Counted from the stretch's first letter, positions 1-9,350 are shown. The stretch is 64,000 nucleotides of DNA from Sphingomonas profundi (GCF_009739515.1 NZ_CP046535.1:1550001-1614000); one strand, 5' to 3'. Made by a program: numbers and translations. Notes: generated by a model from the sequence alone, not told the origin.

Positions 1-2
1 CG

Positions 3-434
3 GCGGGCCGCGCGGCGGTGCCGTTCGGCTTCGGCCACGATGCGCTGGCCGATCTCGTCGACGACATCCAGCGCATCTTCCGCCTCACCCCCGCGCAGCG
101 CGCCGAGATCGCCCCGCGTCTGCTCACGAGCATGACGGACCTGATCGCCGCCTACGCCCCTCCGGCGATCGGCGCGGAGGCGATCGCCGGCCTCGCCGCC
201 CGCTTCGGCGCCAACCCGATCGCGCGCGTGGCCGGCCGCTCCTTCGCCGGCCGGCTGCTGCGCCGCGTCGCGGCCGGGCGCGGCCTGCTCGGCACCGTCG
301 CCAGGCGGGCATGGGTGATCCCGGCGGCGCTCGGCGGCGGCGCCGCCGCCGGCTACGAACTGCTCGGCCGCCGCTGCATCAACCAGTGCCACGCCTACCT
401 GCGCACGCGGCTGCCGGGGGCGGCGATCGCCTGA
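3..434 (+). CDS. Hypothetical protein, 5' end possibly outside window
   Basis: I do not recognise this protein. The frame is open to the left edge of the window, so the start may lie upstream; a GTG at position 18 would give 138 residues. The middle and C-terminal half is rich in Ala, Gly and Arg. One hydrophobic segment (VIPAALGGGAAAGYELL) near residues 102-118 could be a membrane helix or glycine-zipper hairpin. Two Cys residues follow in RRCINQC. It could be the tail of a larger membrane-associated protein. The gene ends 136 bases before the next start. Confidence 0.5.
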   Translation, partial: AGRAAVPFGFGHDALADLVDDIQRIFRLTPAQRAEIAPRLLTSMTDLIAAYAPPAIGAEAIAGLAARFGANPIARVAGRSFAGRLLRRVAAGRGLLGTVARRAWVIPAALGGGAAAGYELLGRRCINQCHAYLRTRLPGAAIA

Positions 435-570
435 CGCGACGAGCCGCTTCGAGGCCCGGCGACAAGGCGCTCCCTCCCCTGCGGCGCGGATCGGGCTTGC
501 ACCACCCTCCCGCTTCGCCACACTGCCGAGGCGGCGGCCCGGCGAGGCCGTGGACAAAAGGGAGGATCAT

Positions 571-1662
571 ATGCGCCTGCTGTGCCTGCTGCTGCTTGCC
601 GTCACCCTCCAGCAGCCCGCGCGCGCGGCCGATTATGCGGTGCTCGACGGCCAGGCCTGGATAGACAAGGCCAGCAAGCCGCCGCGTCCGCGCCTCGTCG
701 ATATCGGCGTGCCCCGCGCGGCGGCGGGGCTGAACCTGTTCCAGCTCAACAGCTTTCGCCCGGGCGGCGAGGATGTCGTCGCGAAATACCAGACGCCGGA
801 TGGCGAGGTCTTCGCCACACTCTATCTCTACCGGCCGACATTCCCGGACGCGCGGCTGGCCGCCACCGCGACGGGCGAGGTGCTGAAGATGCGCTTCGGC
901 AAGGAGATGAAGCGTCTGCCGGACGCCATCCTGCCCGCCGGCGGCGTACCCGGCGTCGCCTACCGCACGATGGTGGACGATGCCACGTTCGAGATGTCGG
1001 CCAATGTCAGCCTGGGGCTGAAGGCCAGCTTCGCCGCCTTCCTCCAGGCCGGCGACTGGCTAGTCAAGCTGCGCGTTAGCGGCCCGGAAGGTCGCAAGGA
1101 CGAGGTGGACGCGGCCGGACGCGGCATCCTCGACGCCCTCGTCTTCGGCAAGGCGGCGCAGCCCCGCGCCGCGCCCGCCTACCGCCTCACCGAATGTCCG
1201 GACGAGACCTACGCAGCCGGCGCAACCCGCCTGCCCGGCGGCCCGGATGCCATGGCGGCGGCGCTCGTCGGCACCGCCACGCTCGGCAATCCGGCGGCGG
1301 CCGTGGCTTCGCCTTCGGCGGACCTCTGCGTCATGCGGCGCGACGCCTCCTCTCGCGCGCTCGTCCTCGTGCTGCGGCCCGCTGCCGGCGCCGCGACGCC
1401 GGCCTTCATGCTGCTCGGCGATGCCGGCAATCTCGTGCAGGTGGTTGCGGAGAGCGGCGCCCGCCCAATCGTGATCAGCCACGGCGTAGGCGGCGCCACG
1501 CTGTACGGACCGTTTGATCGCCCGCCCAGCGCCGACCAGCTGATCGCGATGAAGGATGGCGACACGGCCTGGTCGGGCACGCCGATCGGCACCGTCGCCT
1601 ACGACCGCAAGGGCCCGAAGCTCACCCTCGATCCCGCCGCCATGGGCCTGCCCGCGCGGTAA
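571..1662 (+). CDS. Secreted hypothetical protein
   Basis: This is an unrecognised protein of 363 residues. I chose the ATG at 571 because GGAGG lies at 561-565 with good spacing and the first 23 residues form a clear Sec signal peptide (hydrophobic LLCLLLLAVTL, then Ala-rich cleavage site before ADYAVLDG). An upstream GTG at 550 would put a charged stretch ahead of it. The mature protein is expected in the periplasm and shows no lipobox or membrane helix. No catalytic motif is visible. It lies 59 bases upstream of the VWA gene and may be co-transcribed with it. Function unknown. Confidence 0.75.
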   Translation: MRLLCLLLLAVTLQQPARAADYAVLDGQAWIDKASKPPRPRLVDIGVPRAAAGLNLFQLNSFRPGGEDVVAKYQTPDGEVFATLYLYRPTFPDARLAATATGEVLKMRFGKEMKRLPDAILPAGGVPGVAYRTMVDDATFEMSANVSLGLKASFAAFLQAGDWLVKLRVSGPEGRKDEVDAAGRGILDALVFGKAAQPRAAPAYRLTECPDETYAAGATRLPGGPDAMAAALVGTATLGNPAAAVASPSADLCVMRRDASSRALVLVLRPAAGAATPAFMLLGDAGNLVQVVAESGARPIVISHGVGGATLYGPFDRPPSADQLIAMKDGDTAWSGTPIGTVAYDRKGPKLTLDPAAMGLPAR

Positions 1663-1721
1663 CGCCTGACAAGGCGCCGCACGCGCGTTATCAGGCACTT
1701 CCCTGGCTGACGGACCGATCC

Positions 1722-2900
1722 ATGTTCCTGACCTTCCTCGACGAGCTGCGCGCCGCCGGCATCAACGCCAGCCTCAAGGAGCATCTCGTGCTGCTGGAGG
1801 CGCTCGATCGGGAGGTTATCGCGAGGCGGCCGGAGGAGTTCTACTATCTCGCCCGCGCCACCTACGTGAAGGACGAGGGGCTGATCGATCGCTTCGACCG
1901 GGTGTTCGCCAAGATCTTCAAGGGGCTGGAGGGCGCCGCCGGCACGGACGAGGCCGAGATCCCGGAGGAGTGGCTGAAGGCCGTCGCGCAGAAATATCTG
2001 AGCGCCGAGGAGATGGAGAAGATCAAGGCGCTCGGCTCGTGGGACGAGATCATGGAGACGCTGAAGCAGCGGCTGGAGGAGCAGAAGGGCCGCCATCAGG
2101 GCGGCAGCAAGTGGATCGGCACCGGCGGCACCTCGCCCTTCGGCAATAGCGGCTACAATCCGGAAGGCGTGCGGATCGGCGGGGAGAGCGTCCACAAGCG
2201 CGCGGTGAAGGTGTGGGAGAAGCGCGAGTTCCAGAATCTCGACAGCAATCGCGAGCTCGGCACCCGCAACATCAAGGTGGCGCTCCGCCGCCTGCGCCGC
2301 TTCGCCCGCGAGGGCGCGACGCAGGAATTGGACATCGACGCGACGATCGATGGCACCGCGCGCAAGGGGTGGCTCGATCTGGCGATGCGTCCGGAACGCC
2401 ACAATGCGGTAAAGCTGCTGCTGTTCCTCGACATCGGCGGATCGATGGACCCGCACATCAAGCTGTGCGAGGAACTGTTCTCCGCCGCCAACAGCGAGTT
2501 CAAGAACCTAGAATTCTTCTACTTCCACAATTGCGTGTACGAGGGCGTGTGGAAGGACAACAAGCGCCGCTTCACCGAGCGCACGCCGACGTGGGACATC
2601 CTGCACAAATATGGCCACGACTGGAAGCTGGTGCTGGTGGGCGACGCCTCGATGAGCCCGTACGAGATCGCCCAGCCCGGCGGCTCCGTGGAGCATTTCA
2701 ACGAGGAGGCGGGTGCTGCCTGGATGCAGCGGCTGACCACCACCTACCCCGCCGCCGCCTGGCTGAACCCGACGCCGGAGGCGCACTGGGGCTATTCCCA
2801 ATCGACCCGGATGATGCGCGAGCTGATGAACGACCGCATGTACCCGCTGACCCTCACCGGCCTGGACGATGCGATGCGCGGCCTCAGCCGCAAGGGATGA
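1722..2900 (+). CDS. VWA domain-containing CoxE-like protein
   Basis: The protein has 392 residues, typical of the CoxE-like VWA proteins of alphaproteobacteria. The N-terminal half (FLDELRAAGI, then a charged helical region) matches that family. A VWA-like domain begins near residue 230 (KLLLFLDIGGSMD), where the MIDAS motif reads D-x-G-G-S rather than the classic D-x-S-x-S. A second conserved Asp is in LVGDASMSPYEI. Such proteins usually act with a MoxR-type AAA ATPase as metal-insertion or complex-remodelling chaperones. No MoxR gene lies downstream and the gene upstream is a secreted unknown, so the partner must be elsewhere. Confidence 0.85.
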   Translation: MFLTFLDELRAAGINASLKEHLVLLEALDREVIARRPEEFYYLARATYVKDEGLIDRFDRVFAKIFKGLEGAAGTDEAEIPEEWLKAVAQKYLSAEEMEKIKALGSWDEIMETLKQRLEEQKGRHQGGSKWIGTGGTSPFGNSGYNPEGVRIGGESVHKRAVKVWEKREFQNLDSNRELGTRNIKVALRRLRRFAREGATQELDIDATIDGTARKGWLDLAMRPERHNAVKLLLFLDIGGSMDPHIKLCEELFSAANSEFKNLEFFYFHNCVYEGVWKDNKRRFTERTPTWDILHKYGHDWKLVLVGDASMSPYEIAQPGGSVEHFNEEAGAAWMQRLTTTYPAAAWLNPTPEAHWGYSQSTRMMRELMNDRMYPLTLTGLDDAMRGLSRKG

Positions 2901-2963
2901 CGCAAAGGGCGCCGCCGAACAGCCGCTTGACCCCTCCGGAAAACCGCGTATCTCCGGCCTCAC

Positions 2964-3037
2964 GCGGGTGTAGCTCAATGGTAGAGCAGAAGCTTCCCAA
3001 GCTTACGACGAGGGTTCGATTCCCTTCACCCGCTCCA
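2964..3037 (+). tRNA. tRNA-Gly (anticodon CCC)
   Basis: A complete cloverleaf is visible. The acceptor arm GCGGGTG (2964-2970) pairs with CACCCGC (3027-3033), followed by discriminator T and an encoded CCA. The D arm is GCTC/GAGC. The anticodon loop TTCCCAA gives anticodon CCC. The T loop GTTCGAT sits between CGAGG-type stems. It reads GGG glycine codons, which are well used in such a GC-rich genome. It stands alone between the VWA gene and the regulator gene. Confidence 0.97.
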
Positions 3038-3138
3038 TCCCCATAGCCGGCGCCTTGCATCCGCTTCGGGTCAGGCTCGTTCCGTAACGGACTGGTCTGT
3101 CCATTTCTGGCACGGTGGCGCGCTGCTAGCACCGGAGC

Positions 3139-3933
3139 ATGGAAAATCGCTCCGCCGGTCGCATCGCCCTTGTCGAACATGATCCGGCGGTCGCCGCCAC
3201 GCTGATGGGGGCGCTGCGGCGGGCGGGGCATGCGTGCCGCCGCTTCGCCGACGGGGCATCGGCGCTGCGCGAGATCGACGAGGCGCGGTTCGATCTGCTG
3301 ATCGTCGGGCGCGATCTGCCGGACATCCCCGCGCGGGAGCTGATGGCCGGCGTCCGCGCGCGGCTGGGCTTCGCGCTGCCGGTCATCGGCCTCGTCCGCG
3401 CCGAGCGGCCGGAGGCGATCGTCGCGGCGCTGGACGATGGCGCCGACGCCTGCCTCGCCCGGCCGGTCGCGCCGGCGCTGCTGATCGCTCATGTCAATGC
3501 GGCGATGCGGCGCGCGTCGCCGTGCGGGCCGCGGATCGAGGCGGCGCTCGGCCATCTCCGCTTCCAGCCGGAAGGGCTGAAGGTGTTCGTCGACGGCCGG
3601 CCAACCCTGCTGACCGCCAAGGAATATGCGCTGGCGCTGATGCTCTGCCGCAACATCGGCCGGCCGCTCGATCGCGATCACATCCTGGCCACGATCTGGG
3701 GCGACGAGATCGCGCCGCTCACCCGCACGCTGGACGTCCACGTCTCGCGCCTGCGCGCCAAGCTGGAGCTGCGGCCGGATCGCGGCTTTCGCCTGGTGGC
3801 GCTCTACGGCCGCGGCTACCGGCTCGATCAGGTCGCGGCGGACGAGGCGGAGGCAAGCCCGCGCTTCACCCCGCGACGATCAGCTTCACCTTCCGCCCGG
3901 CCCGCACAGGTTCATCTGCCGCTAGCCCGTTGA
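3139..3933 (+). CDS. OmpR-type response regulator with degenerate receiver
   Basis: The 264-residue protein has a receiver-like fold (about residues 10-115) and a C-terminal winged-helix DNA-binding domain (about 130-235, ending GRGYRLDQ). The receiver lacks key chemistry. The acidic pocket reads VEHD, the segment normally carrying the phospho-acceptor Asp reads LLIVGRDLPD with Gly at the aligned site, and the usual KPF lysine is replaced by RPV. It is therefore likely to work without phosphorylation. No kinase gene is adjacent. The last 68 bases overlap the convergent M48 peptidase gene. Its target genes are unknown. Confidence 0.85.
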   Translation: MENRSAGRIALVEHDPAVAATLMGALRRAGHACRRFADGASALREIDEARFDLLIVGRDLPDIPARELMAGVRARLGFALPVIGLVRAERPEAIVAALDDGADACLARPVAPALLIAHVNAAMRRASPCGPRIEAALGHLRFQPEGLKVFVDGRPTLLTAKEYALALMLCRNIGRPLDRDHILATIWGDEIAPLTRTLDVHVSRLRAKLELRPDRGFRLVALYGRGYRLDQVAADEAEASPRFTPRRSASPSARPAQVHLPLAR

Positions 3934-5311
3934 TCGTGCGGAACCGCTCGATGCGGTGATCGGCATAGGCCATGCGGGCGGCCAGGCTCGTCACCGTGTC
4001 GCCGGGCTGCACCGTCACCACGTCTATGCGGCGCGGGCGGATGGCGGCGGCCTGCGCGTCGCTGAGCCGGCCGAAGCTCTGCACCATCGGCGCGAACGGG
4101 CCGATGCCGCGTCCGGTGGGCGTCAGCAGCAGGAAGTGATAGGCGCTGCCGCCGAGATCGTAGGCGAACACGGTCACGTCCACCGCCTGCGATCCGCTGG
4201 TTGCGCGGGTGGTGGCATAAGCGGCGTCTAGCCCGTTCACCTTCGTGCGGGTGAGCGTGCCCGGCGTGCCCGATCCACCGATGCCGCGGAACACGCCATC
4301 GACATAGGCGTCCAGCCCCGTGCCCTTCGCGCCGCCGCCGAACTGTGCCTGCCCGCCGGTGCCGGCGATCGTCACTGCGGTGGCCGAATTGCTCATGCGG
4401 AAGCCCTGCGGCGCGGTGAAGGCGATCTTCAGCTGCGGATGGGCGAAGCGATTGCCTTCGATGATGCCCTGCGCCGGATCGTCGTCGTACAGCAGCCCGT
4501 CCAGCCGGGCGACGAACGCGTCGGCGTTGCGCGGCCTGTCGCCGATGGCAAGGCCGGTGCGCGTCGCCTGCTCCCGCGCGCGGGCGACGCGGTCGGCACC
4601 GTTCGGGTGCGTGCTCATCCAGCTCGGCACGCCGCGCGCATCGTCGCCGCCCTTGATCTGCGCGTCCAGGTTGGTCTGCGCGTTCAGCGCCGTCAGCATG
4701 TCGGCGGCGGCATAGGGATCGTAGCCGGCGCCGGCCAGGTAGCGGATGCCCAGGTCGTCCGCCTGATATTCCTGCTGCCGCGAGAAGCGCAAGGTGACGA
4801 GCTGCGCGCCGGAGCCCGCCAGCTGGCCCAGGGCCGAACTGCCCGTCACCGCGCCCAGCAGGCCGGCCAGCACGTTGCCTATGGTCGAGGTGGTGTTGCG
4901 CTTGCTGGCGTGGCGGGCGGCGACATGCCCCACCTCATGCCCCAGCACCGATGCCAGCTCCGCCTCGTCGTTCATCAGGGCCAGCAGCTGGCGGGTGACG
5001 TACACATAGCCGCCGGGAATGGCGAAGGCGTTGTTCACCGGCGAGTTCAGCAGGGTCACGGTGAAATCGGCCTGCGAGTTCGACAGGCCGGACTGCAACG
5101 AGATCTTCTTGCCCACCGCCGCCACATAGCCGGCCTGCGCGCCGGCATATGGACCGCCATATTCCTTCAGCAGCTCCGGATGCGCCTTGGCACCCGCCGC
5201 CTTGTCGCCGGCCGAGATGCTGCGGGCGGACTGGGTGATGCCGTCCGCGCTGCCCATCGCCGCATAGCCGATCAGCGCCGCCGCCGCGCCCCAAGCCAGT
5301 ATCCGCTTCAT
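3866..5311 (-). CDS. M48 family metallopeptidase with C-terminal LysM-like domain
   Basis: I start this 481-residue protein at the ATG at 5311, which follows GAGGGGACG and begins a signal peptide (MKRILAWGAAAALIGYAAMG). The zinc motif HEVGH is at about residues 125-129, with the third ligand Glu expected in QEYQADDLG. This matches periplasmic BepA/LoiP-type proteases that oversee outer-membrane protein quality. The C-terminus (VQPGDTVTSLAARM to KVKLIV) is LysM-like and could anchor it to peptidoglycan. It is the last gene of the operon running from 9268 and overlaps the convergent regulator gene at its end. Confidence 0.88.
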   Translation of the reverse strand: MKRILAWGAAAALIGYAAMGSADGITQSARSISAGDKAAGAKAHPELLKEYGGPYAGAQAGYVAAVGKKISLQSGLSNSQADFTVTLLNSPVNNAFAIPGGYVYVTRQLLALMNDEAELASVLGHEVGHVAARHASKRNTTSTIGNVLAGLLGAVTGSSALGQLAGSGAQLVTLRFSRQQEYQADDLGIRYLAGAGYDPYAAADMLTALNAQTNLDAQIKGGDDARGVPSWMSTHPNGADRVARAREQATRTGLAIGDRPRNADAFVARLDGLLYDDDPAQGIIEGNRFAHPQLKIAFTAPQGFRMSNSATAVTIAGTGGQAQFGGGAKGTGLDAYVDGVFRGIGGSGTPGTLTRTKVNGLDAAYATTRATSGSQAVDVTVFAYDLGGSAYHFLLLTPTGRGIGPFAPMVQSFGRLSDAQAAAIRPRRIDVVTVQPGDTVTSLAARMAYADHRIERFRTINGLAADEPVRAGRKVKLIVAG

Positions 5312-5371
5312 CGTCCCCTCCGAACATCTGCCGGAACCGGCCCGATCGCGCCCGGTTCCATTCACGCCGCG

Positions 5372-6313
5372 TCAGCCGATGGCGAGGAACTTGTCCCGCC
5401 GGGTCTCGCGCAGCGCCTCGCGCGGCTGGCCGGCCAGCGCGGTCAACTCCTCGCCGATCGCCGCACCCAGCGACGTGATCGCGGCCGCGCGATCGCGATG
5501 GGCGCCGCCCAGCGGCTCCGGCACGATGCGGTCGATCACACCCAGCCGCTTCAGATCCTGCGCGGTGATCTTCATCGCCTCGGCCGCCTCCGGCGCCTTG
5601 TCGCCGGTGCGCCACAGGATGGAGGCGCAGCCCTCCGGCGAGATCACCGAATAGACCGCATGTTCGAACATCAGCACGCGGTTGGCCGCCGCCAGCGCCA
5701 CCGCGCCGCCCGATCCGCCCTCCCCCACCACCGCCGTCACCAGCGGCACGCCCAGCGCCAGGCATGCCTCGGTCGATCGCGCGATCGCCTCCGCCTGCCC
5801 GCGCTCCTCGGCCTGGATGCCGGGAAAGGCGCCGGACGTGTCGACCAGGCTCACCACCGGCAGGCCGAAGCGGTCGGCCAGCTGCATCAGGCGGATCGCC
5901 TTGCGATAGCCCTCGGGCTTGGCCATGCCGAAATTGTGGCGCAGCCGGCTGGCGGTATCGTCGCCCTTCTCGTGGCCGATCACCATCGCGCGCCGCCCGT
6001 CGATCCGCCCCAAGCCGCCGACGATCGCCTTGTCGTCGGCAAAGGCGCGGTCGCCGGAGAGCGGCACGAAATCTGTGACGAAGCCGGCGAGATAGTCCTT
6101 CAGGTGCGGCCGTTCCGGATGTCGCGCCACCTGCGTCTTCTGCCACGCGGCCAGTCTGGCGTAGGTATCGCGCAGCAGCTTCTGCGATTTGCCCTCCAGC
6201 TTGGCGATCTCGGCCGCGATGTCGATCGCGCCGGCGTCGGCCGTCTCGCGCAGTTCGGCGATGCGGCCCTCGAGCTCGGCGATGGGCTTTTCGAAATCGA
6301 GGAAGGCGACCAT
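5372..6313 (-). CDS. accA: Acetyl-CoA carboxylase carboxyltransferase subunit alpha
   Basis: The 313-residue length is normal for AccA. The enzyme, with AccD, moves the carboxyl group from biotin on AccB to acetyl-CoA to make malonyl-CoA, the first committed step of fatty acid synthesis. Diagnostic segments are the start [12 protein letters not shown], the glycine-rich [13 protein letters not shown] and the [13 protein letters not shown] block. It lies 11 bases after xerD in the same direction and 60 bases before the M48 gene. accD is not in this window. Confidence 0.97.
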   Translation of the reverse strand: MVAFLDFEKPIAELEGRIAELRETADAGAIDIAAEIAKLEGKSQKLLRDTYARLAAWQKTQVARHPERPHLKDYLAGFVTDFVPLSGDRAFADDKAIVGGLGRIDGRRAMVIGHEKGDDTASRLRHNFGMAKPEGYRKAIRLMQLADRFGLPVVSLVDTSGAFPGIQAEERGQAEAIARSTEACLALGVPLVTAVVGEGGSGGAVALAAANRVLMFEHAVYSVISPEGCASILWRTGDKAPEAAEAMKITAQDLKRLGVIDRIVPEPLGGAHRDRAAAITSLGAAIGEELTALAGQPREALRETRRDKFLAIG

Positions 6314-6324
6314 GGCAGCGGCGG

Positions 6325-7308
6325 TTACGGTGCGCGGGCGGGCGCGTCAACGTGGCCGGCGTCGAGAGGGCCGGCCTCGACAGCGCCAGCGTCGAGCGGA
6401 ATCACGTCCGGCCCGGCGGCGGCATCGGCCAGCGGGTGGCGGCTGTTCACCAGCTCCACCAGCCGGCGGCTGTCGACATGTGTGTAGATCTGGGTGGTCG
6501 CGATATCGGCGTGGCCCAACAGCATCTGCAGCGCCCGCAGGTCCGCCCCGCCTTCCAGCAGGTGGGTGGCGAAGGCGTGGCGCAGCACGTGCGGGCTGAT
6601 CCGCTCCGGCGCGATCCCGGCGTCCGCGGCCAGTTCCCGCACGAGCTGGTAGAGGCGCACCCGGCTGAGATGCTTCGCGCCGGACGGGAACAGCCAGGCG
6701 GCCCCGCCCGGCACGAACACCTCCCACGCGCGCACGGCGGCGCGGGCGCGATCGGAGATCGGCACCAGCCGCTCCCGCCCGCCCTTGCCGCGCAGGATGA
6801 TGAACGGATCGTCGCCGCGCAGCGCCCGCCGGGGCAGGGAGACGAGCTCGGTCGCGCGCAAGCCGGATCCGTAGAGAAGCTCGATCAGCGCCCGCAGCCG
6901 CGCAGTGGCGGCCCCGTCCGGCCGATCGGCGAGGGCGGCGAACAGCCCGGCGATGTCGCCATGGTCCAGCGTCCTGGGCAGCGCCCGCGCGGCACCCGGA
7001 CGCGGCAAAGCGGCGGAGGGATCGTCCGCCCGCATCCCCTCCTCCGCCAGAAAGGCAAGGAAGCGCCGCACCGCCGCGGATTTGCGCGCCACCGTGGCCC
7101 GCGCCAGCGGCAGCCACGCCGCGCCGAGGGTGGCGAGCGCGGTGTCGTCCGCCCCGGCCAGCCGCCCGCCGAGCAGTGCGGAGGCGCCGCGCAGATCCGA
7201 TCCGTAGGCTGCCAGCGTGTTGCGCGCGGCGCCGGCCTCGGCCGCCATCATCTCCAGGAAGCGGTCGATCAGCGCCGCGTCGTCGACCGCATCGCTCACG
7301 CCGCCCAC
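6325..7308 (-). CDS. xerD: Tyrosine recombinase XerD
   Basis: This 327-residue recombinase resolves chromosome dimers at dif with XerC and FtsK. The N-terminal SAM-like domain starts at [10 protein letters not shown]. The catalytic set is visible: Arg in GSGLRATEL, Lys in [17 protein letters not shown], the second His in [10 protein letters not shown], and the tyrosine in IYTHV near residue 275. A GTG at 7299 (before SDAVDD) is an alternative start. After the tyrosine there is a tail of about 40 residues with a degenerate repeat ([19 protein letters not shown]) longer than I expect for XerD. It sits between the 607-aa unknown and accA. Confidence 0.93.
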   Translation of the reverse strand: MGGVSDAVDDAALIDRFLEMMAAEAGAARNTLAAYGSDLRGASALLGGRLAGADDTALATLGAAWLPLARATVARKSAAVRRFLAFLAEEGMRADDPSAALPRPGAARALPRTLDHGDIAGLFAALADRPDGAATARLRALIELLYGSGLRATELVSLPRRALRGDDPFIILRGKGGRERLVPISDRARAAVRAWEVFVPGGAAWLFPSGAKHLSRVRLYQLVRELAADAGIAPERISPHVLRHAFATHLLEGGADLRALQMLLGHADIATTQIYTHVDSRRLVELVNSRHPLADAAAGPDVIPLDAGAVEAGPLDAGHVDAPARAP

Positions 7309-7326
7309 ATGTGCGTCACGCCGGCC

Positions 7327-9150
7327 TCACGATCGCGTCATCGCCTCGGCGGCGATCATCCGCGCCTCGCCCTCCAGCCCCACGCGGCGCAGCGCCGAGA
7401 CCATGCGGTAGAGATAATGCGCCGGCACCCCGCCCCAGCCGCGCGTCTGCATGCCGGTGGCGACCAGCAGCGCCACGGTGCCGGTCTGCCCGCCGTTCGC
7501 CGCCAGATCCAGCGCGCGGCTCCAGCGATCCTCCTGCGTCAGCGACAGGCCGTTCGCCTGCGCCAGCCGCTCCGCCTGCGCGGGCGCGAGCCGGCCGAGC
7601 CCGGCCAGCGCCGCCACGATCAGCTGCGCCCGCCGGCCGCCGGCCCGCCCGGCGAAGTCGGCCACCCGCCCGGCGCCGGTATCCACTGCCGGCTGCTCCG
7701 CGCCCACGGCCAGGATCGCCCAGGCGGCATCGCCCGCCCCGCCGGACATCGCGCTTACCACCGGCGCCCAGCGCGCGGCCTGCCGATCGAGCCCGGCGGA
7801 GAGCATCGCCCCAACCAGCGCCCCGGCCTCGTCGGCCAGCGCCGGATCGGGCGCGATGCGGGCCGCCGCCCGCGCCGTCAGGATCGCCGCGGCGTAGCGA
7901 TCGCGCGCGCCCCGTGCGCCGCTCCACAGCGTGCGCAGCGCCTGGATGCGGGTGGCGGCGTCCGCCCCCACATAGGCCACGCGCAGGCGCCCGGCATCGG
8001 TCTGGTCGATGTCGGAAGGGTCGGTCTGGTCGGCGATCGCACCGTACAGGTCGACCAGCGCGGCGCTGGAGAACACGCCCAGCGCCGCCGCGATTCGCGC
8101 CGGCATCACCCGCTGCTGCGGCGCCAGCATCGGCGCGCGGGCGCGCCACGCCTGCACCTGCGGCCCCACCGTCATGAACAGCGGATCGGGTATCGCCAGC
8201 CCGACGGCGCTGGCCAGGCCGAAACGCCATGCGTTCAGCCGCTCCACACCGTCCCACTCGATGTTGATGGCGCGCCGGCCGTTCACCCCGGCCCCGATCA
8301 CCTTTTCCGCCAGCAGCAGGTCGATGCCGCCGGCCAGCTTCTTCTGCCGCGCGTGATCGATCAGCGCGCCCGATGTCGCCGCCTCGCCGGACAGGCCGTC
8401 GCAGATCGCCGTCGCCAGCTGCCAGGCGGCCTCGCCGCTGGTGGCGGCGCCGGGGGCGGCGATGGCGCAGAGGCCCGCCGGATCCGCCGAGGCGAGAGCC
8501 GACTGCATCGCGATCTGGAACATGCGCGGCGTGTAGCGATCGACGTCGACCGACTGCACCAGCATCCGCGCGGCATCGGCCTCGCCCAGCCGCAGCAGCA
8601 GCCACGCCCGTTCCGCCACCCAGTCGACCGGATCGATCAGCCGCGGCGCCGGCGTGCGCGCCATCAGCGCGCGGCGCAGCAGCATCGCCTCCCAGCGCGA
8701 GGGCAGCGGCGCGTCCAGCCGCCGCATCAGCCCGGCCAGGAATCGCCCGTTCGCGCCGCCGAACGGATCGCCGCCCAGCCCCAGTTCCGTGCCGTCCAGC
8801 GGGCCGACGGCCGCGACCGACCGCCGCGCATAGTCCGGCAGTTCCAGCTCCTCGGGCGGCGTCTCCTCCGCGTCGGTGAGCGCCTCGTCCTCGCCCGGCA
8901 CCGCATCCGCCTCGCCCGGCGGCGGCGCCAAGGCGACAGGCGGCAGCAGGTCGGCCGGCGCGCCGGCGGGCGCCGCATCCGCGCCGGGGCGCGGCGCCGC
9001 CGGTTGCGACGGCGGTGGTGCCGGATCGCCGAACCCGGGCGGCAGCAGCGATTCGGGCGCGGCGGACTGGCCGAGCGCGACGCCGCCCAGGCCGATCAGC
9101 GCCGCCCCGCCGAGCAGCGCCGCCAGCCGCTTATTTGGCGGCCGCTTCAT
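7327..9150 (-). CDS. Exported protein of unknown function, 607 aa
   Basis: I do not recognise a named family. The N-terminus is a signal peptide or anchor (LAALLGGAALIGLGGVALG), followed by a Pro/Ala-rich linker to about residue 95. The rest is Ala/Leu-rich helical sequence with no catalytic motif, resembling solenoid (TPR-like) repeats. The start overlaps the end of the 45-aa membrane peptide gene by 20 bases, and xerD follows 18 bases after its stop. This fixed position between aroK and xerD suggests an envelope protein conserved among sphingomonads, but that is inference. Confidence 0.75.
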   Translation of the reverse strand: MKRPPNKRLAALLGGAALIGLGGVALGQSAAPESLLPPGFGDPAPPPSQPAAPRPGADAAPAGAPADLLPPVALAPPPGEADAVPGEDEALTDAEETPPEELELPDYARRSVAAVGPLDGTELGLGGDPFGGANGRFLAGLMRRLDAPLPSRWEAMLLRRALMARTPAPRLIDPVDWVAERAWLLLRLGEADAARMLVQSVDVDRYTPRMFQIAMQSALASADPAGLCAIAAPGAATSGEAAWQLATAICDGLSGEAATSGALIDHARQKKLAGGIDLLLAEKVIGAGVNGRRAINIEWDGVERLNAWRFGLASAVGLAIPDPLFMTVGPQVQAWRARAPMLAPQQRVMPARIAAALGVFSSAALVDLYGAIADQTDPSDIDQTDAGRLRVAYVGADAATRIQALRTLWSGARGARDRYAAAILTARAAARIAPDPALADEAGALVGAMLSAGLDRQAARWAPVVSAMSGGAGDAAWAILAVGAEQPAVDTGAGRVADFAGRAGGRRAQLIVAALAGLGRLAPAQAERLAQANGLSLTQEDRWSRALDLAANGGQTGTVALLVATGMQTRGWGGVPAHYLYRMVSALRRVGLEGEARMIAAEAMTRS

Positions 9151-9268
9151 TCAGCATCGCCTTTTCCACACGCTGCGGCGGCACTTCGGTGTTCACCGTC
9201 GCCATCACGGCGATCAGCGCCACGATCGCGACGAGGATCAGGATCAGGATGATGAAGAAACGCGGCAT
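9131..9268 (-). CDS. 45-aa single-pass membrane peptide
   Basis: The peptide starts at the ATG at 9268, preceded by AAGGAAGCACA, a good ribosome binding site. It holds one strongly hydrophobic helix (FFIILILILVAIVALIAVM) followed by a short polar tail (TEVPPQRVEKAML). The stop overlaps the start of the 607-aa gene by 20 bases, so the two are probably translationally coupled. A longer in-frame reading from 9442 would run antisense through the start of aroK and is unlikely. Function unknown; it may be a small partner of the downstream exported protein. Confidence 0.7.
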   Translation of the reverse strand: MPRFFIILILILVAIVALIAVMATVNTEVPPQRVEKAMLNEAAAK

Positions 9269-9350
9269 TGTGCTTCCTTGGGCCTTGGCCGGATCAAACC
9301 GTGTGGCGGCTTTTGCCCGACGCGGCGGCACTGTGTATAGCCCCGCCGCC

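Noticed and set aside
4439-9252. Very long plus-strand open frames (682 and 966 codons) over accA, xerD and the 607-aa gene
   Set aside because: They lie antisense to accA, xerD and M48, have the composition of GC-rich shadow frames and no domain.
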